Positions 42,761 to 51,940 of a stretch of 64,000 nt of DNA are shown here, one piece after another. The first letter of the stretch is position 1; the number at the start of each line of letters is the position of its first letter. The translations under genes and the position numbers were made by a program. Under the pieces are notes generated by a model that worked only from the letters and a program-made list of their open reading frames with translations, searched no databases and was not told the DNA's origin. Source of the stretch: Tenacibaculum gallaicum (GTDB lineage: Bacteria; Bacteroidota; Bacteroidia; Flavobacteriales; Flavobacteriaceae); contig NZ_QUNS01000001.1 of the NCBI RefSeq assembly GCF_003387615.1, positions 62,001-126,000 on the forward strand. Reading direction: 5' to 3'.

Positions 42761-45178
42761 ATGAAAACTGAACTCTTATTCTACAAAAATCTAACCAAAA
42801 CCCTTAAGCTATCTTTATTTATTAATTTTCTTTTTATTAAAACCTACTCTTTTACACAACAACAAAAAACAAACCCAGTAATTACTAATTTTCAAAACTA
42901 TACTTCTGACTATAGAGAGCTAGCCTATTCTCAACTCAACAAATCTACCTATATAAAAGGAGAAACTCTGGGGTTTTGTAGTTATATAATTGATAAGGCT
43001 AAAAAAACTCCTTCACTCTTAACTAAAAACTTATATTGTGTTATTACAGATGAAAACAATCATATTATTAAGGGTAAACTAATTAAAGTTAATCGAGGAA
43101 TTGCATTTAACTTTTTTGAGATTGATAGTCTTTTCTCTAGTGGAAAGTATACTTTTAAAGCATACACAAACTGGATGAAAAATTTTGATGAACCCAACAC
43201 CTTCGTTGAATCTTTTAAAGTCATTGATCCAGAAAAAAATTCTTACTTAAAAAGAAAGGCTCTTTCTAGTGCGATAGATGCTCAATTTTTACCCGAAGGT
43301 GGCCACCTCGTAAACAATATAAAAACTAAAGTAGGAGTTACCATAAAAGACAGTAACGGATATGGTATTCCAAATGTAGCAGGTAAAATATACGATTCTA
43401 ACAACACCCTTATTACTACTTTTAAAACTAACTTCTTAGGTATTGGTAATTTTTCTTTACTTCCAAAAGCGAAACAAAATTACATAGTTAAAATCACACA
43501 TTTAGATAAAGAATATAAACACACCATAACAGGAATTAAAAGTAAAGGAGTTTCGATTAAACTAAACCGAGTGAACAACAAAGTTCTTATAGAGTTAGGA
43601 ACAAATCAAAAAACATTAAAAAATATTAAAAATAAGCCTTTTAAATTAACTATTCATAATGGAGTTATTATAAAAGAAGCAGTTATTAAATTTAAAGAAA
43701 CTAGTTTTATTAAAGTAATTGATTATAAAAAATTACTCCCTGGTATAAATATTTTTACACTTTTTGACGAAGACAATAACCCTATTTTAGAACGTCTTTT
43801 TTTCAATTATAAAGGTATTGAAACGTTAACTTTAAAAGAGCCTAAACTTTCAAAAAAAGGAGATTCTTTACAAATTGACATACCCTTTTTTCAACTTTCT
43901 AACAGACCTAAAAATAATATTCATCTTAGTGTATCTGTACTACCAAAAGAAACTAAAGCTTATCAAAAAAACCATAATATAATTTCTTACACACACCTAC
44001 AACCATATGTTAAAGGCTATATAGAAAATGCTAGATATTATTTCATCAATATTAATAGAAAAAAGAAATATCATTTAGACAATTTACTTCTCACTCAAGG
44101 TTGGAGTAGTTATGATTGGAACTCTATTTTTGAAAACAATACTTCAAACCACTTTGCTTTTGAAAATGGCATTACCATTAAAGTTAATAAAAACAATATT
44201 AATAACTCTGAATTTTTTATTTCTCCATTAAAGCTTAGTAATCCAAGTATTATAAATGTCCAAGAAAATAAAAAGTATTTTGTAAAAGATGGTTTGTATC
44301 CATTGAATAAAGAATCTTTAAAATTAAGTGTATTAAATAAAAAAGGAAAACTAATCAAGCCTGATTTATATGTTCAATTTTCTCCTAATAAAATCCCCCT
44401 AATTAACAACTATTTAAAAACATCTTTACCTCCCAAAAATAGCTATTATTCATATGAATTTAAAACCAACCCTTTTTCATACTCTGAATTTGATGAATAT
44501 CAAAACCTAGACGAAGCCATTATTAGTGTAAATTTAAGACAACAAAAAATCGATAAGATTCAATCTAAAAATTGGGGTGATATTTATTTAATAGATGACT
44601 CTCATAGAAGATTTAATTTAAGATTAGCAAACTATATAACTTCATATGTAATGGGTTTTACAGTTACTGGATATATGGGGCAATTTATTTTAAGTAATAG
44701 TTCAGGAAAATCATCTTTCAGCTCCGCTCCTCCAACCGTTTACTTAGACGATGTGATTCAGTCAAATCTTGACTTCTTACATCATTTCAGTATGGATGAC
44801 ATAGATTATATGGTTGCAAATCGTCATGGATTTGGTGAGGGCATGCGTGGATCTAACGGAGTTTTAAAGATTTATACCCGTAAAACTTCAAGCGTAAAAA
44901 GAAAAATTGACAATAATAGGAAGTTTAATTTCCCTTTAACATTCTCCAACAATAAAAAATTCTATGTTCCTAAATATAAAACTTACCATAATTCTTTTTA
45001 TAAAGAGTATGGAGTTATAGATTGGATCCCTAATGCTAATCTAGATAGTAGTGGAAACTTAAACTTTAAAATACACAACCCAGCTAATACAAACATCACT
45101 CTTTTTATAGAAGGAATAACTCAAGATGGAAAATATATTGTAGCTAAAAAAGTATTAAATATTGATTCTAATAAATAA
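42761..45178 (+). CDS. Large exported MG2/plug-like surface protein
   Basis: 805 residues. A hydrophobic signal (about 15-33, LKLSLFINFLFIKTYSF) ends in TQQQ. The N-terminal 110 residues (LNKSTYIKGETLGFCSYI, then GKYTFKAYTNWM) resemble the MG2 macroglobulin domain, which stores 'Y..GE...' strands. A later segment VYLDDVIQSNLDFL and GMRGSNGVLKIYTRK is like a TonB-receptor plug, but there is no barrel. The tail IPNANLDSSGNLNFKIHNP recalls macroglobulin MG4-type strands. Bacteroidota encode many such MG2-plus-plug proteins of unknown role. It is flanked by a repeat of the metG 3' end, suggesting acquisition. Lys/Asn-rich composition. Confidence 0.75.
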   Translation: MKTELLFYKNLTKTLKLSLFINFLFIKTYSFTQQQKTNPVITNFQNYTSDYRELAYSQLNKSTYIKGETLGFCSYIIDKAKKTPSLLTKNLYCVITDENNHIIKGKLIKVNRGIAFNFFEIDSLFSSGKYTFKAYTNWMKNFDEPNTFVESFKVIDPEKNSYLKRKALSSAIDAQFLPEGGHLVNNIKTKVGVTIKDSNGYGIPNVAGKIYDSNNTLITTFKTNFLGIGNFSLLPKAKQNYIVKITHLDKEYKHTITGIKSKGVSIKLNRVNNKVLIELGTNQKTLKNIKNKPFKLTIHNGVIIKEAVIKFKETSFIKVIDYKKLLPGINIFTLFDEDNNPILERLFFNYKGIETLTLKEPKLSKKGDSLQIDIPFFQLSNRPKNNIHLSVSVLPKETKAYQKNHNIISYTHLQPYVKGYIENARYYFININRKKKYHLDNLLLTQGWSSYDWNSIFENNTSNHFAFENGITIKVNKNNINNSEFFISPLKLSNPSIINVQENKKYFVKDGLYPLNKESLKLSVLNKKGKLIKPDLYVQFSPNKIPLINNYLKTSLPPKNSYYSYEFKTNPFSYSEFDEYQNLDEAIISVNLRQQKIDKIQSKNWGDIYLIDDSHRRFNLRLANYITSYVMGFTVTGYMGQFILSNSSGKSSFSSAPPTVYLDDVIQSNLDFLHHFSMDDIDYMVANRHGFGEGMRGSNGVLKIYTRKTSSVKRKIDNNRKFNFPLTFSNNKKFYVPKYKTYHNSFYKEYGVIDWIPNANLDSSGNLNFKIHNPANTNITLFIEGITQDGKYIVAKKVLNIDSNK

Positions 45179-45257
45179 AACAGGGAGATTTATCACTAAA
45201 TAAACCAGCATATTTTTTTCGCCCTTATCTCTATTTATTTTTTATATGTGCTTTATA

Positions 45258-45315
45258 GTAAATTAGCCTTTGTGCAACCTTCTCAAAAAGTGAATAACGG
45301 ATAATTTATAGCTTA
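45258..45315 (+). pseudogene. Displaced remnant of a metG 3' end (direct repeat copy B)
   Basis: Matches the metG 3' end (42499-42556) at 51 of 58 positions with no gap. In the metG frame it reads [18 protein letters not shown]. Of the seven differences, four are synonymous third-position changes, one is missense (E to Q) and two turn a GAG codon into TAA. It is followed by a second terminator. The simplest reading is that the 805-residue gene entered at the end of metG and pushed the old end downstream. Confidence 0.82.
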
Positions 45316-45339
45316 CATATAAACATTTATTATATTCGC

Positions 45340-45366
45340 AACCTCGCTATTTATGCGAGGTTTTTT
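45340..45366 (+). terminator. Terminator after the metG remnant
   Basis: AACCTCGC-TATTTAT-GCGAGGTT hairpin followed by T6. Its position just after the remnant suggests that it was once the metG terminator. Confidence 0.85.
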
Positions 45367-45383
45367 ATTTAAAATATTTTTCA

Positions 45384-47507
45384 ATGCAACTCATCTCATA
45401 TATAATTTCTCGTACACAACTCTCTCAAAAATCAATTCAAAACACTATTGAATTGTTAAATGAAGATTGTACCATTCCTTTTATAGCTCGTTACCGAAAA
45501 GAAAAAACAGGTAATTTAGATGAAGTTGAAATAGGTCAAATTGTACAACTTAAAGAACAATTTGAAGCGTTAGAGAAGCGAAAATCAGCCATTTTAAAAG
45601 CTATTGAAGAACAAGGTGCTTTAACAGATGAGTTAAAAGCTAAAATTGAAAAAATAGAAGATTTAACTACGCTAGAAGACATTTATCTTCCTTATAAGAA
45701 GAAACGAAAAACTAAAGCAGAAACAGCTCGTAAAAACGGTTTAGAACCCTTGGCGAAGATAATTATGAGTCAACGTGTAAACGATTTGGAATACACGGCT
45801 TCAAAATATGTAAACAATGACGTTGAATCCGAAGAAAAAGCGTTAGAAGGCGCTCGCCATATTATTGCGGAATGGATTAACGAACGAACTGATATTCGAA
45901 ATAACATACGTTACCAATTAGAGCGTTTTGCTAGCATTGTAACCAAGGTTATCAAAACCAAAAAAGATGATGAAGCTGCTCAAAAATTTAAAGATTACTT
46001 TGATTGGGAAGAAAACCTAGGTAGAATACCTTCTCATCGATTGCTAGCTATTTTACGTGCCGAAAAAGAAGGTTTTATTCGCGTAAAAATTAGTATTGAT
46101 AATGAACGAGCACTTCAAAAAATGGAGGACAGAATTATTCGTTCGAATAATGAATGTGCTGAGCAAATTGAATCAGCTATTGCTGATGCTTATAAACGTT
46201 TGCTTTTTCCTGCGTTATCAAATGAAGCTTTATCTATTGCCAAAGAAAAAGCTGACGAAAACGCCATTAAAGTATTTGCTAAAAATTTACAACAATTACT
46301 ATTAGGTTCTCCTTTGGGTGAAAAGCGAATCTTAGCTATCGACCCTGGATTTAGAACGGGTTGTAAAGTGGTTTGTTTAAGTGAGCAAGGAAAGTTATTA
46401 CATAACGAAACTATTTTTCCGCACGCACCTCAACACCAATCCAAAGAAGCAATGAACAAACTTAGCTCTTTAACAGATGCTTATAAAATAGAAGCCATTG
46501 CTATAGGTAACGGAACTGCTTCAAGAGAAACTGAACGCTTGGTGAAACGTATCCACTTTAAAAATGATATAGAAGTATTTGTTGTAAGTGAAGCTGGTGC
46601 TTCTATTTATTCTGCTTCTAAAATTGCACGAGATGAGTTTCCTAATTACGATGTAACGGTTCGTGGAGCTGTTTCAATTGGTCGTAGATTAGCTGACCCT
46701 TTAGCTGAACTGGTAAAGATAGAAGCCAAATCGATTGGTGTAGGTCAATACCAACACGATGTAGATCAAACACAATTAAAAAAATCACTAGACACTGTAG
46801 TAGAACATTGTGTAAACAAAGTAGGTGTTAATATTAATACAGCTAGTGCTTCTTTATTAAGTTATGTTTCTGGAATTGGACCTAAATTGGCTGAAAACAT
46901 AGTGAATTACAGAAATGAAAATGGAACTTTTACCGATAGAACTGCTATTAAAAAAGTTCCTCGTTTAGGAGGAAAAGCATTCGAGCAATCGGCTGGTTTT
47001 CTACGTGTTAAAAATGGTAATAATCCATTAGATGACTCTGCTGTACATCCTGAACGTTATTCCTTAGTAAAACAAATGGCAAAAGATGCAGGAACCAAAG
47101 TAAATGATTTAATAGGTAATTCTTCCGTTTTAAAACAACTAAAACTACAACAATACATAACAGACTCTTACGGGTTACCTACGCTACAAGATATAGTAAA
47201 AGAGTTAGAAAAACCTGGATTAGATCCTCGTGAAAAAGCAAAAGCTTTCAGCTTTAATGAACACATTAAAACCATTGATGATGTAAAAACAGGTATGATA
47301 CTTCCTGGGATTGTGAATAACATTACCAATTTTGGTTGTTTTGTTGATATAGGCATTAAGGAAAGTGGTTTAGTACATGTTTCTAACCTTTCTGACACTT
47401 TTGTGAAGGATGTAAACGAGCATCTAAGCTTACATCAACACGTTCAAGTTAAGGTATTGGAGGTAGATACTGCAAGAAAACGTATTCAGTTAAGTATGAA
47501 TTTTTAA
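45384..47507 (+). CDS. tex: Tex family RNA-binding transcription accessory protein
   Basis: A 707-residue protein of the Tex family. Tex N-terminal helical part with IPFIARYRKEKTGNLDEVEI (about 31-50), a YqgF/RNase H-like domain with ILAIDPGFRTGCKVV (about 315-330), helix-hairpin-helix repeats (LLSYVSGIGPKLAENIV), and a C-terminal S1 domain (about 632-707: GMILPGIVNNITNFGCFVDIG). It binds nucleic acid and affects transcription; the exact role is unclear in most bacteria. It starts 18 bases after the terminator of the metG remnant. Confidence 0.95.
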   Translation: MQLISYIISRTQLSQKSIQNTIELLNEDCTIPFIARYRKEKTGNLDEVEIGQIVQLKEQFEALEKRKSAILKAIEEQGALTDELKAKIEKIEDLTTLEDIYLPYKKKRKTKAETARKNGLEPLAKIIMSQRVNDLEYTASKYVNNDVESEEKALEGARHIIAEWINERTDIRNNIRYQLERFASIVTKVIKTKKDDEAAQKFKDYFDWEENLGRIPSHRLLAILRAEKEGFIRVKISIDNERALQKMEDRIIRSNNECAEQIESAIADAYKRLLFPALSNEALSIAKEKADENAIKVFAKNLQQLLLGSPLGEKRILAIDPGFRTGCKVVCLSEQGKLLHNETIFPHAPQHQSKEAMNKLSSLTDAYKIEAIAIGNGTASRETERLVKRIHFKNDIEVFVVSEAGASIYSASKIARDEFPNYDVTVRGAVSIGRRLADPLAELVKIEAKSIGVGQYQHDVDQTQLKKSLDTVVEHCVNKVGVNINTASASLLSYVSGIGPKLAENIVNYRNENGTFTDRTAIKKVPRLGGKAFEQSAGFLRVKNGNNPLDDSAVHPERYSLVKQMAKDAGTKVNDLIGNSSVLKQLKLQQYITDSYGLPTLQDIVKELEKPGLDPREKAKAFSFNEHIKTIDDVKTGMILPGIVNNITNFGCFVDIGIKESGLVHVSNLSDTFVKDVNEHLSLHQHVQVKVLEVDTARKRIQLSMNF

Positions 47508-47510
47508 CAA

Positions 47511-47543
47511 AAAAAACGAGCTAATTAAATTAGCTCGTTTTTT
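47511..47543 (+). terminator. Bidirectional terminator between tex and the TonB-dependent receptor gene
   Basis: ACGAGCTAATT/AATTAGCTCGT stem with A-run to the left and T7 to the right. Confidence 0.92.
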
Positions 47544-47565
47544 TGTATGAATAATAACTTCTTTT

Positions 47566-50502
47566 TTAGTTATTAATAATCCAAGAAAGGTAATATAACC
47601 TACCTATGTTCCCTAACCCTGGAGCATGTTGGTATTCTTTACCGAATAAATTTGTACCTCCAATTTTAAACTTAGATTTTAAACTAGGAATACGATAATT
47701 TAATTGTGCATCTAAAACAGTTCTTGCATCAACATTACCTTTTACAAAAGTTGAAACCCATCTATATTTATCAGTCCATCTTGCATTGATATTAAACCCA
47801 AAGTTTTTGAAAAGCTTTTCATTTCCAAACTGAATTTTAGCACTATGTTTTGGTGTATTAAAGTTAGGCTCAAAAGATCCAAAATCTAAGTCTTCTTTCA
47901 TTTCAAAATCTGTGAAATTATAATTTGCACCTATATTGAAATTTCTAAATAACTTTGTATTGAAACCAATACCAATACCGTAAGAGTTAATCTTAGATTT
48001 AGCATTCGTAATTAAGTTAAACTCAGTTACACTTCCTGTTCTAATTGCTTCAGCAGCTAAAGGATCTAATTGACCTGTTGCTATTACGTTTCCTATATTT
48101 GGCACCACCACGTCTTGGAAAAACACAAAATCGTTGTGTACACTATAAAATGCGTTAAAGTCTATATCTAAGTTAGTATTATTTATATTTAAAAGACTTC
48201 TATACCCTAACTCAAACGTTCTAACTTCTTCTGCTTGTATTTCTTTATATTCAGATTTAATATTTTGTCCTCTCTCATCAATAAAACCTAAATCATATAC
48301 AGATCTTGTTAATAAAGCATTATTAATTATATCATCTCCTGTTGTAATAGAGTTTTCTGTTACAGTATCACCTGTTGTCGGATCTTCATATCTACTAACA
48401 GTAGGTATTCCTATTCTTCTTAGGTTATCATCTGTAGAACCTACGGTAATTTTTCTGGCTGAAAAAGCGAACATATACTGCTCTTGAATTGTTGGATTTC
48501 TAAATCCTGTTTGATACGATGCTCTAATTATATGCAATTTTTCTTCTCCTAAAGCATAGTTAAGCGCTAACCTTGGTGAATAGTTTACTGAAAAGTTTTC
48601 AGATTTATCGTAACGGATAGAACCTGTAAACTTTAATCTTTCATTTAAAAATTTCTTTTGAAGTTGTGTATAGAAACCGTATTCTTCAATATTTATTTCT
48701 TCGTTAGCATCATTAAATATTGTTCCTTTTGATTCTGGATTATAGTTTCTATAAGAACCTCCAACTTGAACATCTGCCCAATCATTAAGTAAGCTTCTAA
48801 AGTTATAGTTTGCATCCACATGTGCATAAGCACTTTTGTCGTAAATTTTACTCCCTCCTTCAGTTATTAATGTTGATGTAATTGAATTAAATCCATTGGT
48901 AAATTCAGCAGTACCTGGATTTAATCTAAATTGATCTGCAAATTCTCTAGACATTGCTATAACTCTTGGATCAATATCATTTACATTGAAAGCATTTCCA
49001 GAAGCCCCTATAAGAGACGGATCATTATTTATAAGATCCATGTATTGTATTGCATAATAATCTCCCCAAGTTGGTCTATAAGTTATACCAGATAAAACAG
49101 GAATTTTAGCATCTGCTAATGAGTTTAATCTTTGAGCTGTGCTTGTTAAATCGTAACTATCTCCTGCATCATTACGTGTATAATATCCTCTTACAAAGAA
49201 GTTATCTCCTTTTACCTCTAACTTAGACTGCCCTATATAATAGTTACGTTGTGCAAATCTTGATGCAGCTCCTTGAAACATGTTATCACCCATTGCTATT
49301 CTTGTAGCTAACTGAATTTCTAACGATTCATCTTTAAAAGGTCGGTAATGTAATGAGGTAGAAAACTTTAAGTTTTTAGATTTATAATCTCTAACCAATT
49401 CTCTTTCTGTATATCCTTTTCTACTAATATGTGTTCCTATCGGGAATTTTAATTTAGAATCTTCATCTAGTGATGATGCATCTAAATACCTTAAATATAC
49501 AAGTACAGGAGTTGAGCTAGTTAAATCTGCAAAATCTTCGTCTCCATACATGTTGACACCATCGTAATCTAAACTTTGAGAAGCATCAAAGCTTCCGTCA
49601 ATAATCTCATTAGTGTCAATTCTTTTGTTTCTATTATCGGTAGCATGCCACTCTTCTGCCTCAAAATAAGAGAAGTTTACTTTTGCTGCAAAAGCATCAC
49701 TAAACTTATATGCCATTCGAGTACTAACATCATAAAAAGGGTTGTTGCCTGCCGCTTCTTGACTAGTCATTCCACCTTTTACTAAAACACTTACACCTGT
49801 ATGGTTAAATGGGTTTTTAGTATTCATTATCATAATACCATTATAAGCATTGGCACCATATAAAGCCGAAGATGCTCCTGGTAATATCTCTACACTTAAA
49901 ATATCTAATTCAGATACACCAGATAAGTTACCAGCACTTGTATTTAAAGCTGGTGCTGCTGTATCCATACCATCTACCAACTGAACAAATCTTGAATTAT
50001 TAAAATCAGCAAACCCTCTAGTGTTTATAGATTTGTAACCATAGCTAACCTCTCTGGCATCAACTCCTTTTAAATTAGCTAATCCGTCATAAAAAGAATT
50101 TGAGCTATTCTTTTTAATATCAGTTAACCCTAGCCTTTCTATGGTAACAGGAGATTCAATAATTTTTTCTGGAGTTCTAGAAGCTGATATAACCACTTGA
50201 TCTAACAGAAGGTTTTCTTTCAAAACTACGTTTATCTTTTTCTCAAAAGAAATAATTGAAACCTCTTCTGTTTTAAATCCAAAAGCAGAAATTGTTAATG
50301 TTTGAGGTAACGTATTACTTGATAAAACGATTGAAAAGTTTCCTTCTTCATCTGAAACTGTAAAAGTTTCACCGTTTGAAATTTTCGCATTGTAAAACGG
50401 CTCTAAATATTCATCATACACCGAACCTGATATTTTTACCTGAGCATAACTTGTTATAGCAGCTAAGGTAAAAACAATCATTACTAATTGTTTTTTTAAC
50501 AT
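47566..50502 (-). CDS. TonB-dependent outer membrane receptor
   Basis: A 978-residue receptor. Signal peptide to about residue 20, then a carboxypeptidase-D regulatory-like domain (about 22-95, VKISGSVYDEYLEPFYNAKI), a plug (about 100-225) with VQLVDGMDTAAPALN and VEILPGASSALYGANAYNGIMIM, then the barrel. It differs from the SusC type, lacks an SusD partner, and the barrel end (YYLSWIINN) is not a canonical aromatic end. It is co-transcribed with a TonB-C-domain gene 18 bases upstream. The substrate is unknown. Confidence 0.92.
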   Translation of the reverse strand: MLKKQLVMIVFTLAAITSYAQVKISGSVYDEYLEPFYNAKISNGETFTVSDEEGNFSIVLSSNTLPQTLTISAFGFKTEEVSIISFEKKINVVLKENLLLDQVVISASRTPEKIIESPVTIERLGLTDIKKNSSNSFYDGLANLKGVDAREVSYGYKSINTRGFADFNNSRFVQLVDGMDTAAPALNTSAGNLSGVSELDILSVEILPGASSALYGANAYNGIMIMNTKNPFNHTGVSVLVKGGMTSQEAAGNNPFYDVSTRMAYKFSDAFAAKVNFSYFEAEEWHATDNRNKRIDTNEIIDGSFDASQSLDYDGVNMYGDEDFADLTSSTPVLVYLRYLDASSLDEDSKLKFPIGTHISRKGYTERELVRDYKSKNLKFSTSLHYRPFKDESLEIQLATRIAMGDNMFQGAASRFAQRNYYIGQSKLEVKGDNFFVRGYYTRNDAGDSYDLTSTAQRLNSLADAKIPVLSGITYRPTWGDYYAIQYMDLINNDPSLIGASGNAFNVNDIDPRVIAMSREFADQFRLNPGTAEFTNGFNSITSTLITEGGSKIYDKSAYAHVDANYNFRSLLNDWADVQVGGSYRNYNPESKGTIFNDANEEINIEEYGFYTQLQKKFLNERLKFTGSIRYDKSENFSVNYSPRLALNYALGEEKLHIIRASYQTGFRNPTIQEQYMFAFSARKITVGSTDDNLRRIGIPTVSRYEDPTTGDTVTENSITTGDDIINNALLTRSVYDLGFIDERGQNIKSEYKEIQAEEVRTFELGYRSLLNINNTNLDIDFNAFYSVHNDFVFFQDVVVPNIGNVIATGQLDPLAAEAIRTGSVTEFNLITNAKSKINSYGIGIGFNTKLFRNFNIGANYNFTDFEMKEDLDFGSFEPNFNTPKHSAKIQFGNEKLFKNFGFNINARWTDKYRWVSTFVKGNVDARTVLDAQLNYRIPSLKSKFKIGGTNLFGKEYQHAPGLGNIGRLYYLSWIINN

Positions 50503-50520
50503 TTTAAATTTAATTGATTT

Positions 50521-51261
50521 TTATTCTTCTAATGAAAAGTTTATTGGAAAACCATATTTTACAGGCACACGTTTTCCTTTATTTTTTCCTGGTTCGAAGC
50601 GAGGTAGCATAGATACCACTCGTTTTGCTTCTTCATTAAGGATTTCTCCTCCGTCAGGGCCTAAAGTTTTAATATTTGTTACATAACCATCTCTATCTAT
50701 AACGAAACGAATCCAAACTTCTCCTTGAATTTGGTTTCTTATCGCTTCTCCAGGATAGCGAAAGTGTTTATTAATGTGATTAACCATCTCTAAATTAAAA
50801 CAATCAAGTCTGTCTTTTTTCTTTGCTTTTTTACATTTATCAAAAGATGGTATTTTTTCTGTATAAAAAAGTTTTTTTGCCTCAGATAATTCTTCTTTTG
50901 ATAACATCTCTGTTATCCTTGTTAGATTGTTTTTATAACCTGATGTTTTCTTAGCAATCTCTTCATTTTCTATCTTCACATCTTCAGAAGCAGAAACATC
51001 ATTAACATTTAAAGTACTAACTGAGCTTATAGCTTGTGCCTTTTTTTTAACAACTCTTTTTTTAAGATATCTTTTACTTGCAGATATTTTAACTTTAATT
51101 TGTCTATCTGCTTTTTTCTTTGAGTTTTTTATTGGTTCAATAGTACATTTTGTTATACTATTAACATCAATCAAAGATTCATCAGGAGATTCGCATACTT
51201 CTTGTTGAGCATAGAAATTAAAAGACGACAATAAAAAAACTACTAAAAAATACTTTCTCAT
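50521..51261 (-). CDS. TonB C-terminal domain protein with cleavable signal, partner of the receptor
   Basis: 246 residues. A cleavable-looking signal peptide (about 1-19, ending FYAQ) in place of the usual TonB membrane anchor; then a lysine-rich linker (KKRVVKKKAQ, about 67-76) and a C-terminal TonB domain (about 160-246) with EVWIRFVIDRDGYVTNIKTLGP, then VVSMLPRFEPGKNKGKRVPVKYG. It lacks the proline-rich spacer. It likely contacts the receptor encoded downstream, but how it is energised without an anchor is unclear; a non-cleaved N-terminus is possible. Confidence 0.85.
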   Translation of the reverse strand: MRKYFLVVFLLSSFNFYAQQEVCESPDESLIDVNSITKCTIEPIKNSKKKADRQIKVKISASKRYLKKRVVKKKAQAISSVSTLNVNDVSASEDVKIENEEIAKKTSGYKNNLTRITEMLSKEELSEAKKLFYTEKIPSFDKCKKAKKKDRLDCFNLEMVNHINKHFRYPGEAIRNQIQGEVWIRFVIDRDGYVTNIKTLGPDGGEILNEEAKRVVSMLPRFEPGKNKGKRVPVKYGFPINFSLEE

Positions 51262-51333
51262 ATAAGTAATTATATAATTAATAAAGGGTATAGAGTATTC
51301 TTACGAATTAGATATGGTCGGGGGAATGGCCGG

Positions 51334-51341
51334 CAAAAGTA
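51334..51341 (-). promoter_or_regulatory. -7 promoter box (TACTTTTG) of the tonB-C/receptor operon
   Basis: Exact TAnnTTTG on the minus strand, 72 bases before the ATG at 51261; the leader would contain the GC-rich GCCGGCCATTCCCCC stretch, unusual for this AT-rich DNA. Confidence 0.5.
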
Positions 51342-51372
51342 AGTGTTTTTTGAATACTACCTTATCTTTTTT

Positions 51373-51407
51373 TAAAAAAAAGAACCTATTTTCTCAGGCT
51401 CTTTTTT
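51373..51407 (-). terminator. Terminator after ssb (minus strand)
   Basis: AAAAAAGA-ACCT ... AGG-CTCTTTTTT forms an imperfect stem around ATTTTCTC; on the minus strand it ends in a U-run 28 bases after the ssb stop. Confidence 0.65.
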
Positions 51408-51434
51408 CAATCTCTTTTTCAACAACTTACCCAC

Positions 51435-51770
51435 TTATTTATTTCCTAACATCAACAATTCATTACAAACTACTTCTGTTATATAACGTTTATTACCTTC
51501 TTTATCTTCAAAAGAACGGGAAGTAAGTCTCCCTTCTATCATCACTTCTTTTCCTTTTTCTAAATATTTTTCTATAATCTCTGCTGTTTTATTCCAAGCT
51601 ACGACATTATGCCATTGTGTATCGGTTATCTTTTCTCCTTGTGCATTTTTATACGTTTCATTAGTTGCAATAGTAAACTTTGCTAGTTTCTTTCCAGAAT
51701 CTAAAGTGATGATTTCTGGGGTGTTTCCTAAATTACCTATTAACTGTACTCTGTTTTTTAGTGCGTTCAT
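51435..51770 (-). CDS. ssb: Single-stranded DNA-binding protein
   Basis: A 111-residue OB-fold protein: MNALKNRVQLIGNLGNTPEI, then KLAKFTIATNETYKNAQGEK, DTQWHNVVAWNKTAEI and GKEVMIEGRLTSRSFED, the classic SSB strands. It ends almost directly after the OB fold and lacks the acidic DDDIPF-type tail used to recruit partners. It is therefore probably a second, accessory SSB (the short form in Bacteroidota) rather than the replicative one. A one-mismatch CATCTTTG box lies upstream at about 51825. Confidence 0.92.
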   Translation of the reverse strand: MNALKNRVQLIGNLGNTPEIITLDSGKKLAKFTIATNETYKNAQGEKITDTQWHNVVAWNKTAEIIEKYLEKGKEVMIEGRLTSRSFEDKEGNKRYITEVVCNELLMLGNK

Positions 51771-51914
51771 AATATTTGTTTTAATGTTAAACAGTTAAGA
51801 ATTTGCCATTCAAACGAATTGACACTGCAAAGATGAAACAGCATACAAATTAAAACCGGTTAGTAATCATTTGTTTTCGTTTGTAAATGAATGTAATCGT
51901 TTAATTATTTTTAA

Positions 51915-51922
51915 TACCTTTG
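51915..51922 (+). promoter_or_regulatory. -7 promoter box (TACCTTTG) of the GNAT gene
   Basis: Exact TAnnTTTG ending 18 bases before ATG 51941, supporting that ATG over the TTG at 51920 which overlaps the box. Confidence 0.55.
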
Positions 51923-51940
51923 TTTCCAAACACCTACAGC

